From an uncultured Actinomycetes bacterium (GTDB lineage Bacteria > Actinomycetota > Coriobacteriia > Coriobacteriales > Atopobiaceae): 64,000 nt of DNA. Shown here piece after piece: positions 1 to 9,071 of the stretch. The stretch is from NCBI GenBank assembly GCA_900314685.1, contig OMWE01000004.1:42601-106600 (forward strand). The letters are read 5' to 3'. Made by a program: the position numbers and the translations under genes. The notes under the pieces are model-generated. The model was not told the DNA's origin and made no database searches. It saw nothing but the letters and a program-made list of their open reading frames with translations. Each line of letters starts with the position of its first letter. The first letter of the stretch is position 1.

Positions 1-292
1 TGTCGAGCAGGGCCTCCTCGGAATCGACGTACACGCAGACCTTGGCCACGCCGTAGCGGAACCAGTCGGTGAGCGGGGAGGGGTCGCCGTGGTCGTCCAC
101 GACGATCCACACGGGCTCGCCGTCCTCGTTGTAGGAGAGGCTCACGTCGGAGAGGCGGTCCTCGCGCGCCAGCGCCATCAGCACGGCCTCGACGCAGGCG
201 TGGCCCGCCTGGGCCGCGATCTTGCCCTTGCGCATCTTGAGGTCGCGCCGCATCACGATGAGTTGCTTTGCTTTGTAAGAAGAGACGGGCAT
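1..292 (-). CDS. Peptidyl-tRNA hydrolase, Pth2 family (3' end outside window)
   Basis: The reverse-strand frame opens with MPVSSYKAKQLIVMRRDLKM, followed by RKGKIAAQAGHACVEA. The signature K-Q-x-I-V-x-R-x-D-L-x-M-x-K-G-K-x-A-A-Q-x-x-H is that of the archaeal/eukaryotic-type peptidyl-tRNA hydrolase (Pth2), which recycles peptidyl-tRNAs dropped from ribosomes. About 97 codons are visible; Pth2 proteins are usually 110-120 residues, so only the C-terminus is missing off the left edge. The start is supported by a GGGAG Shine-Dalgarno 7 nt upstream. It lies about 70 bp downstream of the slyD-like gene on the same strand and may be cotranscribed. A bacterial genome normally relies on Pth1, so this would be an additional enzyme. 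Family assignment is confident from the motif; the function is by homology. Confidence 0.85.
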   Translation of the reverse strand, partial: MPVSSYKAKQLIVMRRDLKMRKGKIAAQAGHACVEAVLMALAREDRLSDVSLSYNEDGEPVWIVVDDHGDPSPLTDWFRYGVAKVCVYVDSEEALLD

Positions 293-318
293 GCTGCTCC
301 CTCGGGTCTGCTTCCGTA

Positions 319-350
319 GCTGACGGCTACGGGCTGCTGACGGCTACGGG
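319..350. repeat. 17-bp period tandem duplication
   Basis: GCTGACGGCTACGGG occurs at 319-333 and again at 336-350, just beyond the stop of the SlyD-like gene. It resembles the other stop-adjacent tandem duplications in this window. No function is evident. Confidence 0.8.
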
Positions 351-361
351 CCGCCGGCCGG

Positions 362-790
362 CTACTCCTCGACCTCGAGCAGCTCGATCTCGAAATTGAG
401 GTCCTTGCCGGCCATCTCGTGGTTCATGTCAAAGGTGACGGTGGTGTCGTCCATCGCGGAGACCACCGCGGGGAAGCGGCCGCCGGCCTCGGAACCCAGC
501 ACGAGGTGCATGCCCACCTGCAGCTGCTCGGCGCCGGGGAGCTGCGCGATGGGGAAGGACTGGATGAGCTCTAGGCGGCGCGGGCCGTAGGCCTCGGCTG
601 CCGGGATGTGCACGTTGCGGGTCTCGCCGACCTCCATCTCGTTGACGGCGGCGTCGAACCCGCGGATCATCTGACCGGCCATGCAGGTAAAGGCCAGCGG
701 TTCGCCGCGGTCGCGCGAGCTGTCGAACTTGGTGCCGTCGTCCAGCGTGCCCACGTAGTGGACCTTGACCTTCTTGCCTGCGTTGCTCAT
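362..790 (-). CDS. FKBP-type peptidyl-prolyl isomerase, SlyD-like
   Basis: This 142-residue cytoplasmic isomerase and chaperone starts MSNAGKKVKVHYVGTLDDG. The first FKBP half (residues 1-68, with the VHYVG and GTKFDSS segments) is followed by an inserted chaperone 'IF' domain (about 70-125) and then the closing NHEMAGKDLNFEIELL strand, which is the SlyD arrangement. The histidine-rich nickel tail of E. coli SlyD is absent. An upstream in-frame ATG at 889 exists, but the ATG at 790 has AGGAG 8 nt before it and begins exactly at the family's normal N-terminus, so it is preferred. The gene is transcribed leftward toward the Pth2 gene and is divergent from murI. Confidence in the family is high; the physiological client is unknown. 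Confidence 0.9.
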   Translation of the reverse strand: MSNAGKKVKVHYVGTLDDGTKFDSSRDRGEPLAFTCMAGQMIRGFDAAVNEMEVGETRNVHIPAAEAYGPRRLELIQSFPIAQLPGAEQLQVGMHLVLGSEAGGRFPAVVSAMDDTTVTFDMNHEMAGKDLNFEIELLEVEE

Positions 791-902
791 GTGAACTCCT
801 GTCGCTTTGGGGCATACTAGTACCCGTCGCACGGATGCGTGCGTCTGTTGATATGCGGGCGTACGGTGGTACGCTGCCGATGTTGGCATTCTAGCGTTTG
901 TC

Positions 903-937
903 GCACGGCGTTTGTAGGTGCGGCACGGCGTTTGTAG
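903..937. repeat. 20-bp period tandem duplication upstream of murI
   Basis: GCACGGCGTTTGTAG is present at 903-917 and 923-937, in the gap between the divergent slyD-like and murI genes. The second copy ends 11 nt before the murI start and overlaps its leader. It looks like a recent local duplication rather than a defined operator. Confidence 0.75.
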
Positions 938-948
938 AGAGGCGCGGT

Positions 949-1710
949 ATGGCGGGGGATTTTGTCGGGGTGATGGACTCGGGCCTGGGCGGCATCAGCG
1001 TCCTGCGCGAGCTGGTGCGCGTGCTGCCGCACGAGGATTTCCGCTTCTTCGGCGACTCCGCGCACAACCCCTACGGCGAGAAGACGGACGAGCAGGTCCG
1101 GGCCCTCACGGGCGATATCGTCGGCCGCATGGTGGACGACGGGGCCAAGGCCGTGGTGATTGCCTGCAATACCGCGACCAGTGCCGCCGCCGCGAGCCTC
1201 CGCAGCCAGTACGACCTGCCGATCATCGGCGTGGAACCCGCGCTCAAGCCCGCCTGCGAGGCGCTGCCCGGCGGCCGCATCCTCGTGATGGCGACGCCCG
1301 TCACGCTGAGGCTCGACAAATTCCAGCAGCTCGAGCACGAGTTCGACCACACCTGCGATATCGTCCCGGTACCGTGCGCGGGGCTTGCGGGCCGCATCGA
1401 GCAGGGCGACCTCGACGCCCCCGACCTGCACGGACTCCTCGAATCCCTGGTCGGCCCGTATGCCGGCGCGGTCGACGGCGTGGTGCTCGGATGCACGCAT
1501 TATCCCTTCGTGCGCCGTCAGATCGCAGAGGTCCTGGGGGATGTGCGTTTCTTCGACGGCGCCGCGGGCACCGCGCGACAGACGCGGCGCCTGCTCGCCG
1601 CCCGCGGCGAGCTGCGCGAGAGCGGCGAGGGGGAGGTCACGCTGCAGAGCAGCATCGACACGCCCGAGGAGCTCGCGCTCTACCGGCGCTTCTTCACCTG
1701 CGAGATGTAG
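949..1710 (+). CDS. murI: Glutamate racemase
   Basis: This enzyme interconverts L- and D-glutamate and supplies D-Glu for the peptidoglycan stem peptide. The product has 253 residues, normal for MurI. The two catalytic cysteines of the two-base mechanism sit in VIACNTATS (C73) and GCTHYPF (C182), and the N-terminal DSGLGG phosphate/carboxylate loop is intact. The ATG at 949 is chosen over the in-frame ATG at 898 because it has a GAGAGG ribosome-binding site and starts right before the conserved GVMDSGLGG. Its 3' end overlaps the 3' end of the convergent GH2 gene by 17 bp. Confidence is high. Confidence 0.95.
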   Translation: MAGDFVGVMDSGLGGISVLRELVRVLPHEDFRFFGDSAHNPYGEKTDEQVRALTGDIVGRMVDDGAKAVVIACNTATSAAAASLRSQYDLPIIGVEPALKPACEALPGGRILVMATPVTLRLDKFQQLEHEFDHTCDIVPVPCAGLAGRIEQGDLDAPDLHGLLESLVGPYAGAVDGVVLGCTHYPFVRRQIAEVLGDVRFFDGAAGTARQTRRLLAARGELRESGEGEVTLQSSIDTPEELALYRRFFTCEM

Positions 1711-3922
1711 CGGCCGGCAGCGGACGGACGGGCTGCGTGCGGCGGCTGCCCGACAGCTTGTCCACGCGACGGTCGTAGGTGAGGATGCCGTTGGTCTCTT
1801 CTTCCACGTCGTTGAGCTGCGTGTAGACGTAGCCGGCCAGGCCCTTGTCCCACAGGCGCCGCAGCCGGTCGCGCAGGGCCTGCACCGCCGCCGCGTAGCT
1901 CTCGGCGCTGTCGTGCATCTCGTATCCGTAGCCCTCGGGCAGCACGCTGTGCTCGGGCAGGTGGTAGGTGAGCCCGCCGCATTCGGAGACCACAAAGGCG
2001 CGCCGCCCGTCCCGGCCGTACACGTGCAGCCGGCGGAAATAGTTGTGCACGTCGAGGAAGTCGCCGACCCCCTGGTCGTACCAGCCGCTTGTCGCGGAGA
2101 CGGGGCGCGTGAGGTCGAGCGCCCGCACATCGCGGCAGGCGCGCGCGGCGTCGAACTGCCCCCACGACTCGTTGAAGAGCCCCCAGGCCACGATACAGGG
2201 GTGGTTGCCGAGGCGGACGATCGTGTCGTGGCAGGTTGTGCGCCATTCGGCCTGATAGGCGAGGTCGTCCGAACCGAGCTCGCGACGGTGGCGCGGCGTG
2301 TCGTCGCGGAAGTGCCGCTGGCGCAGCTCAAAGACCGTGGGGAAACTGAGCGACCTATTGGGCTCGGGGACGGCGCCGCCCGACGGCATGTCCTGCCACA
2401 CCAGCATGCCGAGGCGGTCGCAGTGGTAATAGAAGCGCTCCTGCTCCACCTTGATGTGCAGACGGAGCAGGTTGAAGCCCAGGTCGCGCACGGCCTGGAT
2501 GTCCGCGACGTACGCCTCGTCGGCGGGCGGGGTGAGCAGGCCGTCGGACCAGTAGCCCTGGTCGAGCACGCCCTCGAGCAGCAGCGGCCGGTGGTTGAGG
2601 CAGAATCGCGGCGTGCCCTGTGCGTCGGGCACCACCTCGCAGGTGCGAAAGGCGCAGTAGCTGTGCACGACGTCCGCGTCGCGGGCCATGTCTGCGTCCG
2701 CGTCCGAGCTAGGCTGGGTGCTCGCGTCCGCGCCGCCAAGCAGAGCGCTGACGTCCGATCCGAGCTGGGCACCGACGCCCGATCCGGGCCGGGCAGCGAC
2801 GCCCGTACCATCCTGCTCGCCTATAGATGCGTCAAACCGCAGCTCGACGTCGTAGAGGTAGGGATCGTCTGGACTCCATAGGTGCGGATTCGCGACAGGA
2901 AGTGTGACATCGACCGTCCCATTCACAGCATCCGCACGACCGGTTGCCAGCGGTGCGCCGCATGGCTTGAAGACCGAGCTGCTGTTGGCACGTTTGTCTT
3001 CGCGGGTCTTTTCCTGTGCCGCTGGGGTCTCTGATAACGCCGGCGCCTCCTGTGCCGCTGATACCTCCGATGCCGTTGGTGCCGATGGCCGTGCCTGCCC
3101 CTCACAAAGGCGGACGGTGAGCGTACCGCGGCCCCTCGTCTGTGCATGCACGCGCAGTCGCCCGGTGTCGGGGTCGGCCTCGAGCGTAGCGGTGACGATG
3201 TGCGCCGCGGGGACTTCCTCCAGCCAGACCGGCTGCCAGATGCCCGACTGCGCCGTGTACCACATCGTGCCGCGGTCCAGTCGCTGCTTGCCGCGCAGCT
3301 GGGTGCCGGCGCTGCTGGGGTCATACACGCAAAGGGCCAGGTCACAAGTATCGTTGCCCGCGCGCAGGGCGTCGGTCAGGTCCACCGTGAAGGGGAGGTA
3401 GGCACCCGTGTGCTCCGTCGCTTTTGTGCCGTCGACCCATACCGCGCAGGCCCAGTCGACCCCGTCGAGGTGCAGGATCACATGGTGATCGGGGGTGTCG
3501 GCTCCCGGCGCATCAGCACTGAGCCCACAGGTCCCAGCCCCGCCGGTCCCCAGCGCGGTCGTGATGCGACGGTGGTACCAGAGCAGCTCGTCGGGCTGCA
3601 GCTGGCGGTTGACCTGGGAGAGCAGGGCCTCGGGGGAGAAGGGCACGACGATGCGACCGTCCCACGCGTCGGGGATCGCGGCGGTGCGCCATGCCGACGC
3701 AGCCTCGGCCTGTCCGTCCGTCTTCACAAAGGCGTAGTCCCACCAGCCGTCGAGCGACTGCCAGCGGTCGCGGCGCAGCTGAGGGCGGGGGTGGGGCGTG
3801 CTCTCGGCGAGGCGGTCCGGGTCGAGCCGCTCGCCCCACGGGGTCATGAGCTGCGCAAACCGCTGACCGGGGCTCGGGTGCGGCATGCTGCGGGCGACGC
3901 GGAACAGGTCGAGATCAAACAT
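1694..3922 (-). CDS. Glycoside hydrolase family 2 protein (beta-galactosidase/beta-glucuronidase type)
   Basis: This 742-residue retaining glycosidase has the GH2 order: a jelly-roll sugar-binding domain (about 50-240), an Ig-like domain (about 241-430), then a TIM barrel. The catalytic acid/base is E585 in WGLFNESWG and the nucleophile is E647 in VVSECGG. No signal peptide is seen, so it probably acts on imported oligosaccharides or glucuronides. Two low-complexity Ala/Ser/Asp-rich inserts (about 275-320 and 368-415) interrupt the Ig-like region and are unusual for the family. The start has AGAGGTGG upstream. The gene reads convergently into murI and overlaps it by 17 bp; it is divergent from the SNF2 gene. 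The substrate cannot be deduced from sequence alone. Confidence 0.85.
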   Translation of the reverse strand: MFDLDLFRVARSMPHPSPGQRFAQLMTPWGERLDPDRLAESTPHPRPQLRRDRWQSLDGWWDYAFVKTDGQAEAASAWRTAAIPDAWDGRIVVPFSPEALLSQVNRQLQPDELLWYHRRITTALGTGGAGTCGLSADAPGADTPDHHVILHLDGVDWACAVWVDGTKATEHTGAYLPFTVDLTDALRAGNDTCDLALCVYDPSSAGTQLRGKQRLDRGTMWYTAQSGIWQPVWLEEVPAAHIVTATLEADPDTGRLRVHAQTRGRGTLTVRLCEGQARPSAPTASEVSAAQEAPALSETPAAQEKTREDKRANSSSVFKPCGAPLATGRADAVNGTVDVTLPVANPHLWSPDDPYLYDVELRFDASIGEQDGTGVAARPGSGVGAQLGSDVSALLGGADASTQPSSDADADMARDADVVHSYCAFRTCEVVPDAQGTPRFCLNHRPLLLEGVLDQGYWSDGLLTPPADEAYVADIQAVRDLGFNLLRLHIKVEQERFYYHCDRLGMLVWQDMPSGGAVPEPNRSLSFPTVFELRQRHFRDDTPRHRRELGSDDLAYQAEWRTTCHDTIVRLGNHPCIVAWGLFNESWGQFDAARACRDVRALDLTRPVSATSGWYDQGVGDFLDVHNYFRRLHVYGRDGRRAFVVSECGGLTYHLPEHSVLPEGYGYEMHDSAESYAAAVQALRDRLRRLWDKGLAGYVYTQLNDVEEETNGILTYDRRVDKLSGSRRTQPVRPLPAATSRR

Positions 3923-4092
3923 CGGGCCACCTCTTTCCGCACCCAGTGTACGTCACGCTGCCGCGCGGGGCGCCGCGACGTGACGCCTGCGGTGCGACAA
4001 GTTGGTGGAAGGCGGGCGTTGCCACCCGGTCTGAAGAAATATCATCGGAAGACGCGCATTCCGATGGCGTCTTGATCGCGCGCGGGGCGGTC

Positions 4093-4123
4093 TTGCTCAA
4101 GGGGTTATTCAAGGGGCTATACT
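4093..4123 (+). promoter_or_regulatory. Candidate promoter for the SNF2 helicase gene
   Basis: TTGCTC (4093-4098) and TATACT (4118-4123) resemble -35 and -10 boxes separated by 19 bp, slightly longer than ideal. They lie in the intergenic region between the divergent GH2 and helicase genes, about 107 bp before the GTG start. A degenerate duplication (CAAGGGGTTATT / CAAGGGGCTATA) overlaps the -10 box. Confidence 0.4.
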
Positions 4124-4229
4124 AGAGGGATGGTTTCTCGCGGGGTCGGTGCTGACGCTGAGGCCGGCGCCGTCGGGGTCGGCGCCGACGCGGGACCGGC
4201 GTCACACGGCGCATGGGAGGGGAGGGCGC

Positions 4230-7200
4230 GTGTTCACAACCGACGCATTGGCGCGGGCGGCGCGCCCGGCTTTCCTGGCGCGCGGGCGTATGATCGCCCG
4301 GCACGACACCGCCGTCAGCGAGCGCAAGCTCACCTACCGGGATGGCAATACGCAGCTGTCCGCCCGCGTTGCGAGCGCTTCGGGCTATCAGCAGTACTAC
4401 ACGACGACGCTCGTCCTCGACGAGAAGCGCGACCGTGTGGTCTCGTTTGCCTGCGACTGCCCCGCGGCGTATACGTACCCGGGACCCTGCAAGCACGCGC
4501 TCGCGCTCGGGTACGACTACGCGGCGAACCCCGACCGGTGGCGCGGCTACGACGCGATGCGCAACCTGACCACGTCCCCGGTACTCGCGGACTACCTCGA
4601 CCGGGCCCAGCAGGTCGCGCCTCCCGCGCAGCGCATGCGTGCAGCGGCACCGGGTACCGTGTCGCTCGAGCTGACGCTGGCGGTCGGCAACGGCAGCGAC
4701 ATCCGGGCCCGCTTCCGCGTCGTCGGCCCCGACGGTGCCTACGTAATGAAAAACATCGGCGACTTCATCCGCTGGGTCCAGGACGGCGCCTACGTGGAGT
4801 ACGGCAAGAAACTCGCCCTCGTCCACGAAGAGGCCACCTTCGACCCGCACTCGTGGCAGGTGGTGCAGTGGCTCGAGCGTTGCGTGCTCAATCGACGCGC
4901 ATTCTCCGCCGAGCGCCTGTACGGGCGCTATTACGCCACCTACAGCTCCGGCTCCGCCGCGACGACGGGGCGCGAGCTGCACCTGTCGCCCCCGGAGGTC
5001 GACGACCTGCTCGCGCTCTACAGCGGCACGTCGCTCATCCTGGAGCCGGAGGGCAGGCAGCGTACGGTGACGGTGGTCGACGGCAACCCCGACCTCAGCC
5101 TCACCGTGCGGGCGGCGCAGGACGGGGCCTACGAGCTCGTGCGCGGCAAGGAGCGCCTGTTTTTCTTCTCCTCGCAAAAGCGCAGCTACGCGGTCGGCAA
5201 GACCCGCCTCTACCGCATGGAGGGAAACCTCGACGCGGTCAGGGACTTCCTCTCGACGGTCTACGCCAGCCGTACCGAGCGGCTCTATGTGTCGGCGCAG
5301 GACGCGCCGCGTTTCGCGGCCACCACGCTGCCGGCGCTCGAGGACGCGCTCGGCACCACGGCGCCGCCCGAGCTCGATGCGCTGAAGCCGGTGGCGTGCG
5401 CGCTCTCCTTTTACCTCGACCGCGATGCGGACAGCGTCACCGTGGACGTGGTCGCGGCGTACGGGGACAAGACGTACCGCGTGCTCGAGCGTCGCGCGGG
5501 GGAGGCCCGCGACCTGACGCGCGACCTCGCGGCGGAGACGGCGGCGCGGCAACTGGTCTCGATGTACTTCATGCAGGTGACGCAGGCGGGCGGGCCGGCA
5601 GGAGCGGGCGGCTTGCCGGCGGCGGGTAGCCCGGTAGCCGCAGGCGTCCGGCAGACGGCGGGCGGCCCGTCAGGCGCGGACGCGACGTCACGTGCCGCCG
5701 CGCTGGGCGAGCCAGTGTGGATGATTCCCGCAAAGGACAGCGGTGCGGTGGCACGGCTCGTCTTTGGCGGCGTGGCCAAGATGCGCGAGCTGGGCGCGGT
5801 CTACACGACGCCCGCCTTCGACCGCCTGGTATCGGGTGCGCGCCCGCGCGTGCACCTGGGCATCTCCGCGGGGGAGAAGACGGGCCTGATCAAGCTGACG
5901 GTCGAGACGGACGACCTGCCGCTCGACGAGCTGTACGCGCTGCTCGGCAGCTACCGCCAAAAGAAGCACTACCACCGGCTGCGCGACGGGAGCTTTGTGG
6001 ACCTCTCGGGGCTCGACCTCGACGAGGCGGCCAACCTCGCCGACGAGCTGGGGCTCACCTCCAGACAGCTGGCGTCGGGCGTCGTGGAGATGCCCTCGTA
6101 CAAGGCCTTCCTGCTCGACAACATGCTGAGCGACGACGAGAAGGACGCGTCCTTTGACCGGTGGATCGACGATTTCCGCAGCGTGGACCCGTCGGTCTAC
6201 CGCCTGCCTGCAGGTCTCGCCCTCGGCCTGCGCGGCTACCAGCGCCAGGGCTACCAGTGGCTGTCGGCGCTCGCGGACATGGGATTCGGCGGCATCCTGG
6301 CCGACGAGATGGGCCTCGGCAAGACGGCCCAGCTGATCGCCTTTTTGCTCGCGCGGCGCGGCCGCGGCCGCAGCCTGGTCGTGTGCCCGGCCTCGCTCGT
6401 CTACAACTGGGAGGCCGAGTTTGCCAAATTCGCCCCGCAGATGGACGTGGCGGTGGTAGCGGGCAGCGCCCATCAGCGCGCGCAGATCATGGCGCAGGCG
6501 GGGCACGAGGTCCTGATCACCAGCTACGATCTGCTGCGGCGCGATGTGGAGCACTACGCCGGGGAGGAGTATTTCTGCATCGTCCTCGACGAGGCCCAGT
6601 ACATCAAAAACCAGCAGACGCTCGCGGCGCGCGCCGTCAAGGTGCTCGCGGGCAAGCACCGCTTTGCCCTGACGGGCACGCCGATCGAGAACCGCCTGTC
6701 GGAGCTCTGGAGCATCTTTGACTTCCTGATGCCGGGCCTCTTCGGCAGCTACGAGCGGTTCCGCGACCGGTACGAGCAGCCGATCGTCTCGGGCGACGAG
6801 GCCGTGACGGAGCGTCTGCGCGCCGCCGTCGGCCCCTTCATCCTGCGCCGGCTCAAAAAAGACGTGCTGACCGACCTGCCCGACAAGCTCGAGACGCCCG
6901 TCGTGGCGCAGATGGGCCGCGAGCAGAGCAAGCTCTACCGTGCCCGCGAGCAGGCGCTGCGTATATCGCTCTCCCGCGAGTCGGGGGCCGAGGGGATGAG
7001 CAAGCTGCAGGTCCTGACGGAGCTCACGCGCCTGCGCCAGCTCTGCTGCGACCCGAGGCTCGTCTACGAGGACTACAAGGGCGGCAGCTGCAAGATCGAC
7101 ACCATCTGGCAGCTCGTCGCGGCATCGGTCGACGCCGGGGCAAAGGTGCTCGTCTTCTCCCAGTTCACGAGCTTCCTCGCCCTGATTGCGGACCGCCTGC

Positions 7201-7598
7201 GCCGGGAGCACGTGGCCTACTACGAGCTCACGGGCAAGACGCCCAAGGAGCAGCGCGTGCGCCTGGTCGACACCTTCAACGCCGACGACACGCCCGTCTT
7301 CCTGATCTCGCTCAAGGCGGGTGGCACGGGCCTCAACCTCACTGGCGCGCAGGTCGTGATCCATGCGGACCCCTGGTGGAACCTCGCTGCCGAGGACCAG
7401 GCGACCGACCGCGCGCACCGTATCGGGCAGCAGAACGACGTCACGGTGTACAAGGTCATCTGCAAGGGCACGATAGAGGAGCGCATCCTGGCGCTCCAGG
7501 CCGCCAAGGCCGACCTCGCCGACGCCGTCGTGGGCACAGGCGGCGGTGGCGGCCTCGGTTCGCTCGACAGGCAGGACTTGCTCGAGCTCTTGGGGTAG
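4230..7598 (+). CDS. SWIM zinc-finger SNF2/RapA-type helicase
   Basis: This 1122-residue double-stranded-DNA translocase has an N-terminal SWIM finger (C75-x-C77 ... C87-x-H89) and a C-terminal SNF2 ATPase. Motif I is GLGKT (about 694-698), motif II is DEAQ (about 787-790), motif III is TGTPIEN, and motif VI is HRIGQ (about 1062). Between them lies a beta-rich region and a Gly/Ala/Pro-rich linker (about 450-490). The GTG at 4230 is preferred over the in-frame ATG at 4149 because GGGAGGGGAGG immediately precedes it. Bacterial SWIM-SNF2 proteins are thought to help transcription recycling or chromosome maintenance, but no specific role is established here. The L,D-transpeptidase gene follows by 44 bp on the same strand. 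Confidence 0.9.
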   Translation: MFTTDALARAARPAFLARGRMIARHDTAVSERKLTYRDGNTQLSARVASASGYQQYYTTTLVLDEKRDRVVSFACDCPAAYTYPGPCKHALALGYDYAANPDRWRGYDAMRNLTTSPVLADYLDRAQQVAPPAQRMRAAAPGTVSLELTLAVGNGSDIRARFRVVGPDGAYVMKNIGDFIRWVQDGAYVEYGKKLALVHEEATFDPHSWQVVQWLERCVLNRRAFSAERLYGRYYATYSSGSAATTGRELHLSPPEVDDLLALYSGTSLILEPEGRQRTVTVVDGNPDLSLTVRAAQDGAYELVRGKERLFFFSSQKRSYAVGKTRLYRMEGNLDAVRDFLSTVYASRTERLYVSAQDAPRFAATTLPALEDALGTTAPPELDALKPVACALSFYLDRDADSVTVDVVAAYGDKTYRVLERRAGEARDLTRDLAAETAARQLVSMYFMQVTQAGGPAGAGGLPAAGSPVAAGVRQTAGGPSGADATSRAAALGEPVWMIPAKDSGAVARLVFGGVAKMRELGAVYTTPAFDRLVSGARPRVHLGISAGEKTGLIKLTVETDDLPLDELYALLGSYRQKKHYHRLRDGSFVDLSGLDLDEAANLADELGLTSRQLASGVVEMPSYKAFLLDNMLSDDEKDASFDRWIDDFRSVDPSVYRLPAGLALGLRGYQRQGYQWLSALADMGFGGILADEMGLGKTAQLIAFLLARRGRGRSLVVCPASLVYNWEAEFAKFAPQMDVAVVAGSAHQRAQIMAQAGHEVLITSYDLLRRDVEHYAGEEYFCIVLDEAQYIKNQQTLAARAVKVLAGKHRFALTGTPIENRLSELWSIFDFLMPGLFGSYERFRDRYEQPIVSGDEAVTERLRAAVGPFILRRLKKDVLTDLPDKLETPVVAQMGREQSKLYRAREQALRISLSRESGAEGMSKLQVLTELTRLRQLCCDPRLVYEDYKGGSCKIDTIWQLVAASVDAGAKVLVFSQFTSFLALIADRLRREHVAYYELTGKTPKEQRVRLVDTFNADDTPVFLISLKAGGTGLNLTGAQVVIHADPWWNLAAEDQATDRAHRIGQQNDVTVYKVICKGTIEERILALQAAKADLADAVVGTGGGGGLGSLDRQDLLELLG

Positions 7599-7642
7599 GA
7601 TGATGGCTGGGATGCGGACGTCATGCCTGGGGAAGAAGGACG

Positions 7643-8806
7643 ATGTCTGACTGGCGGGATGAGCGAGAGGCGGAGTTTGAGCGCTCGCAGGAGCAGCGCG
7701 AGCGCCGCCGCGAGGAGAAGCGCATACGTGAGCAGCAGCGCGAGCGCCTGGTGCGCCTCGTGGCGATCGGCGTCGTGTGCGGCATCGCGCTCATCGTCCT
7801 GATATCGCTGCTCAAGCCGCACGGCGGCGCTTCGCCGTCAGCCCAGACGCAGCAGACGGAGCCCTCGGGCCAGACATCGAATTCCTACACGCCCGGCACG
7901 GACGGCGGGAGTGGTGACGGCGGCCTCTCCGACGAGGCAAAGGCACGCATCGCCGAGGTCAGCGAGCGCGCCTCCGCGAACTGCACGGGCGCCCAGCCCT
8001 CGGATCTGACCGACCCCGACACCTACAACGAGCGCGGCAAGCACATCATGCAGTGGATCGCCGACACGTACGCCGACGACCCGGACTTTGACAACGCCGA
8101 CTCCCTCAGTTTCGCCACGCACTACGCAAGCGACGGCAGCGTGGCCCCCTACCTGATTGCGGTCAATAGGGCGCAGAATACCGTGACCGTCTACGTGCTC
8201 GACGGCGACGGCAACTACACGGTGCCTTACCAGGCGTTTGTCTGCTCGACGGGTGACGCGACCCCGATTGGCTACTACACGACGCCGGGTAGCTCGTCGT
8301 GGGGCTACCTCTACGGGGACGTCTACGGGCAGTACGTGACGCGCATCACCGGCGACATCCTCTTCCACAGCGTGCCGTACTACTCGCAGCACCAGGACGA
8401 CCTCGAGTACCAGCAGTACAACAAGCTGGGCACGAGCGCGTCGCTGGGCTGTATCCGACTGCAGGTCTGCGACACGAAGTGGATCTACGACAACTGCCCC
8501 GCCGGGACCCCGGTGATCATCTACGACGACAAGGTGCCCGGCCCCCTGGGCAAGCCCGGTACCATCCGCGTGGACGAGACGGACGACGACGTCCGGAGCG
8601 AGACCTACCGCGGTTTCGACCCGACCGACCCCAATGCCGAGAACCCCTGGGACGAGCAGTACCGCTCGGGTACAGCCATCCGGACGAACGTGGCGCAGCG
8701 GGAATGGGAGCAGGCCCAGGACCGGGGGACCTGGAGCGCCACGGTCAACGCGACGGACCTGCAGGGCCACTCCACCGACGCCTCGACCGCCGGCAACCCC
8801 GGCTAG
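7643..8806 (+). CDS. Membrane-anchored L,D-transpeptidase (YkuD domain)
   Basis: This 387-residue envelope protein has a charged cytoplasmic head rich in Arg/Glu (1-36), one transmembrane helix (about 38-58), a Ser/Thr/Gly-rich linker, and a C-terminal YkuD domain. The catalytic centre is visible as FHSVPYY (histidine near 245) and ASLGCIRL with C270. This matches the HxxxSxGC(I/V)R(L/M) logic of enzymes that form 3-3 cross-links or attach proteins to peptidoglycan. The domain is followed by about 90 residues of Asp/Thr/Asn-rich tail. The start has a GAAGGA ribosome-binding site. Family assignment is confident; whether it cross-links peptidoglycan or tethers proteins is not visible. Confidence 0.88.
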   Translation: MSDWRDEREAEFERSQEQRERRREEKRIREQQRERLVRLVAIGVVCGIALIVLISLLKPHGGASPSAQTQQTEPSGQTSNSYTPGTDGGSGDGGLSDEAKARIAEVSERASANCTGAQPSDLTDPDTYNERGKHIMQWIADTYADDPDFDNADSLSFATHYASDGSVAPYLIAVNRAQNTVTVYVLDGDGNYTVPYQAFVCSTGDATPIGYYTTPGSSSWGYLYGDVYGQYVTRITGDILFHSVPYYSQHQDDLEYQQYNKLGTSASLGCIRLQVCDTKWIYDNCPAGTPVIIYDDKVPGPLGKPGTIRVDETDDDVRSETYRGFDPTDPNAENPWDEQYRSGTAIRTNVAQREWEQAQDRGTWSATVNATDLQGHSTDASTAGNPG

Positions 8807-9071
8807 GCGTAGCGTTTTTCTTCGCCCGGTATGCACTATGCATGGGTGAAAATGAATAATGGACGCGCTTACCTTTTCATGAGCTGGGAAAATGCGTTTT
8901 TTGAACCACGATTTTATTCAAAATATATTGCATATATTAAATGAATGATTCGTGAAAATGAACCATCACCGCATCATCTGCTAGTATTTTGCCAACAAAG
9001 ACACACAGGCCGCCAAGACCGTGTGTAAGAACGGCGCACAAGCGCGGCGCGTGACGAGAGGGGACGCACAC
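8807..9071. other. AT-rich intergenic region with repeated TGAAAATGAA
   Basis: This 265-bp gap has a markedly lower GC content than its surroundings between about 8840 and 9000. It contains TGAAAATGAA twice, about 107 bp apart (near 8846 and 8953), plus a TGCATATATTAAATG segment. It probably holds the promoter and perhaps operator sites for the downstream B3/B4 gene, but no confident -35/-10 pair was found. Confidence 0.35.

Noticed and set aside
817..2811. Long minus-strand frame across murI and the GH2 gene
   Set aside because: Off-frame reading of GH2 and antisense to murI; composition is Arg/Ser/Thr-rich.
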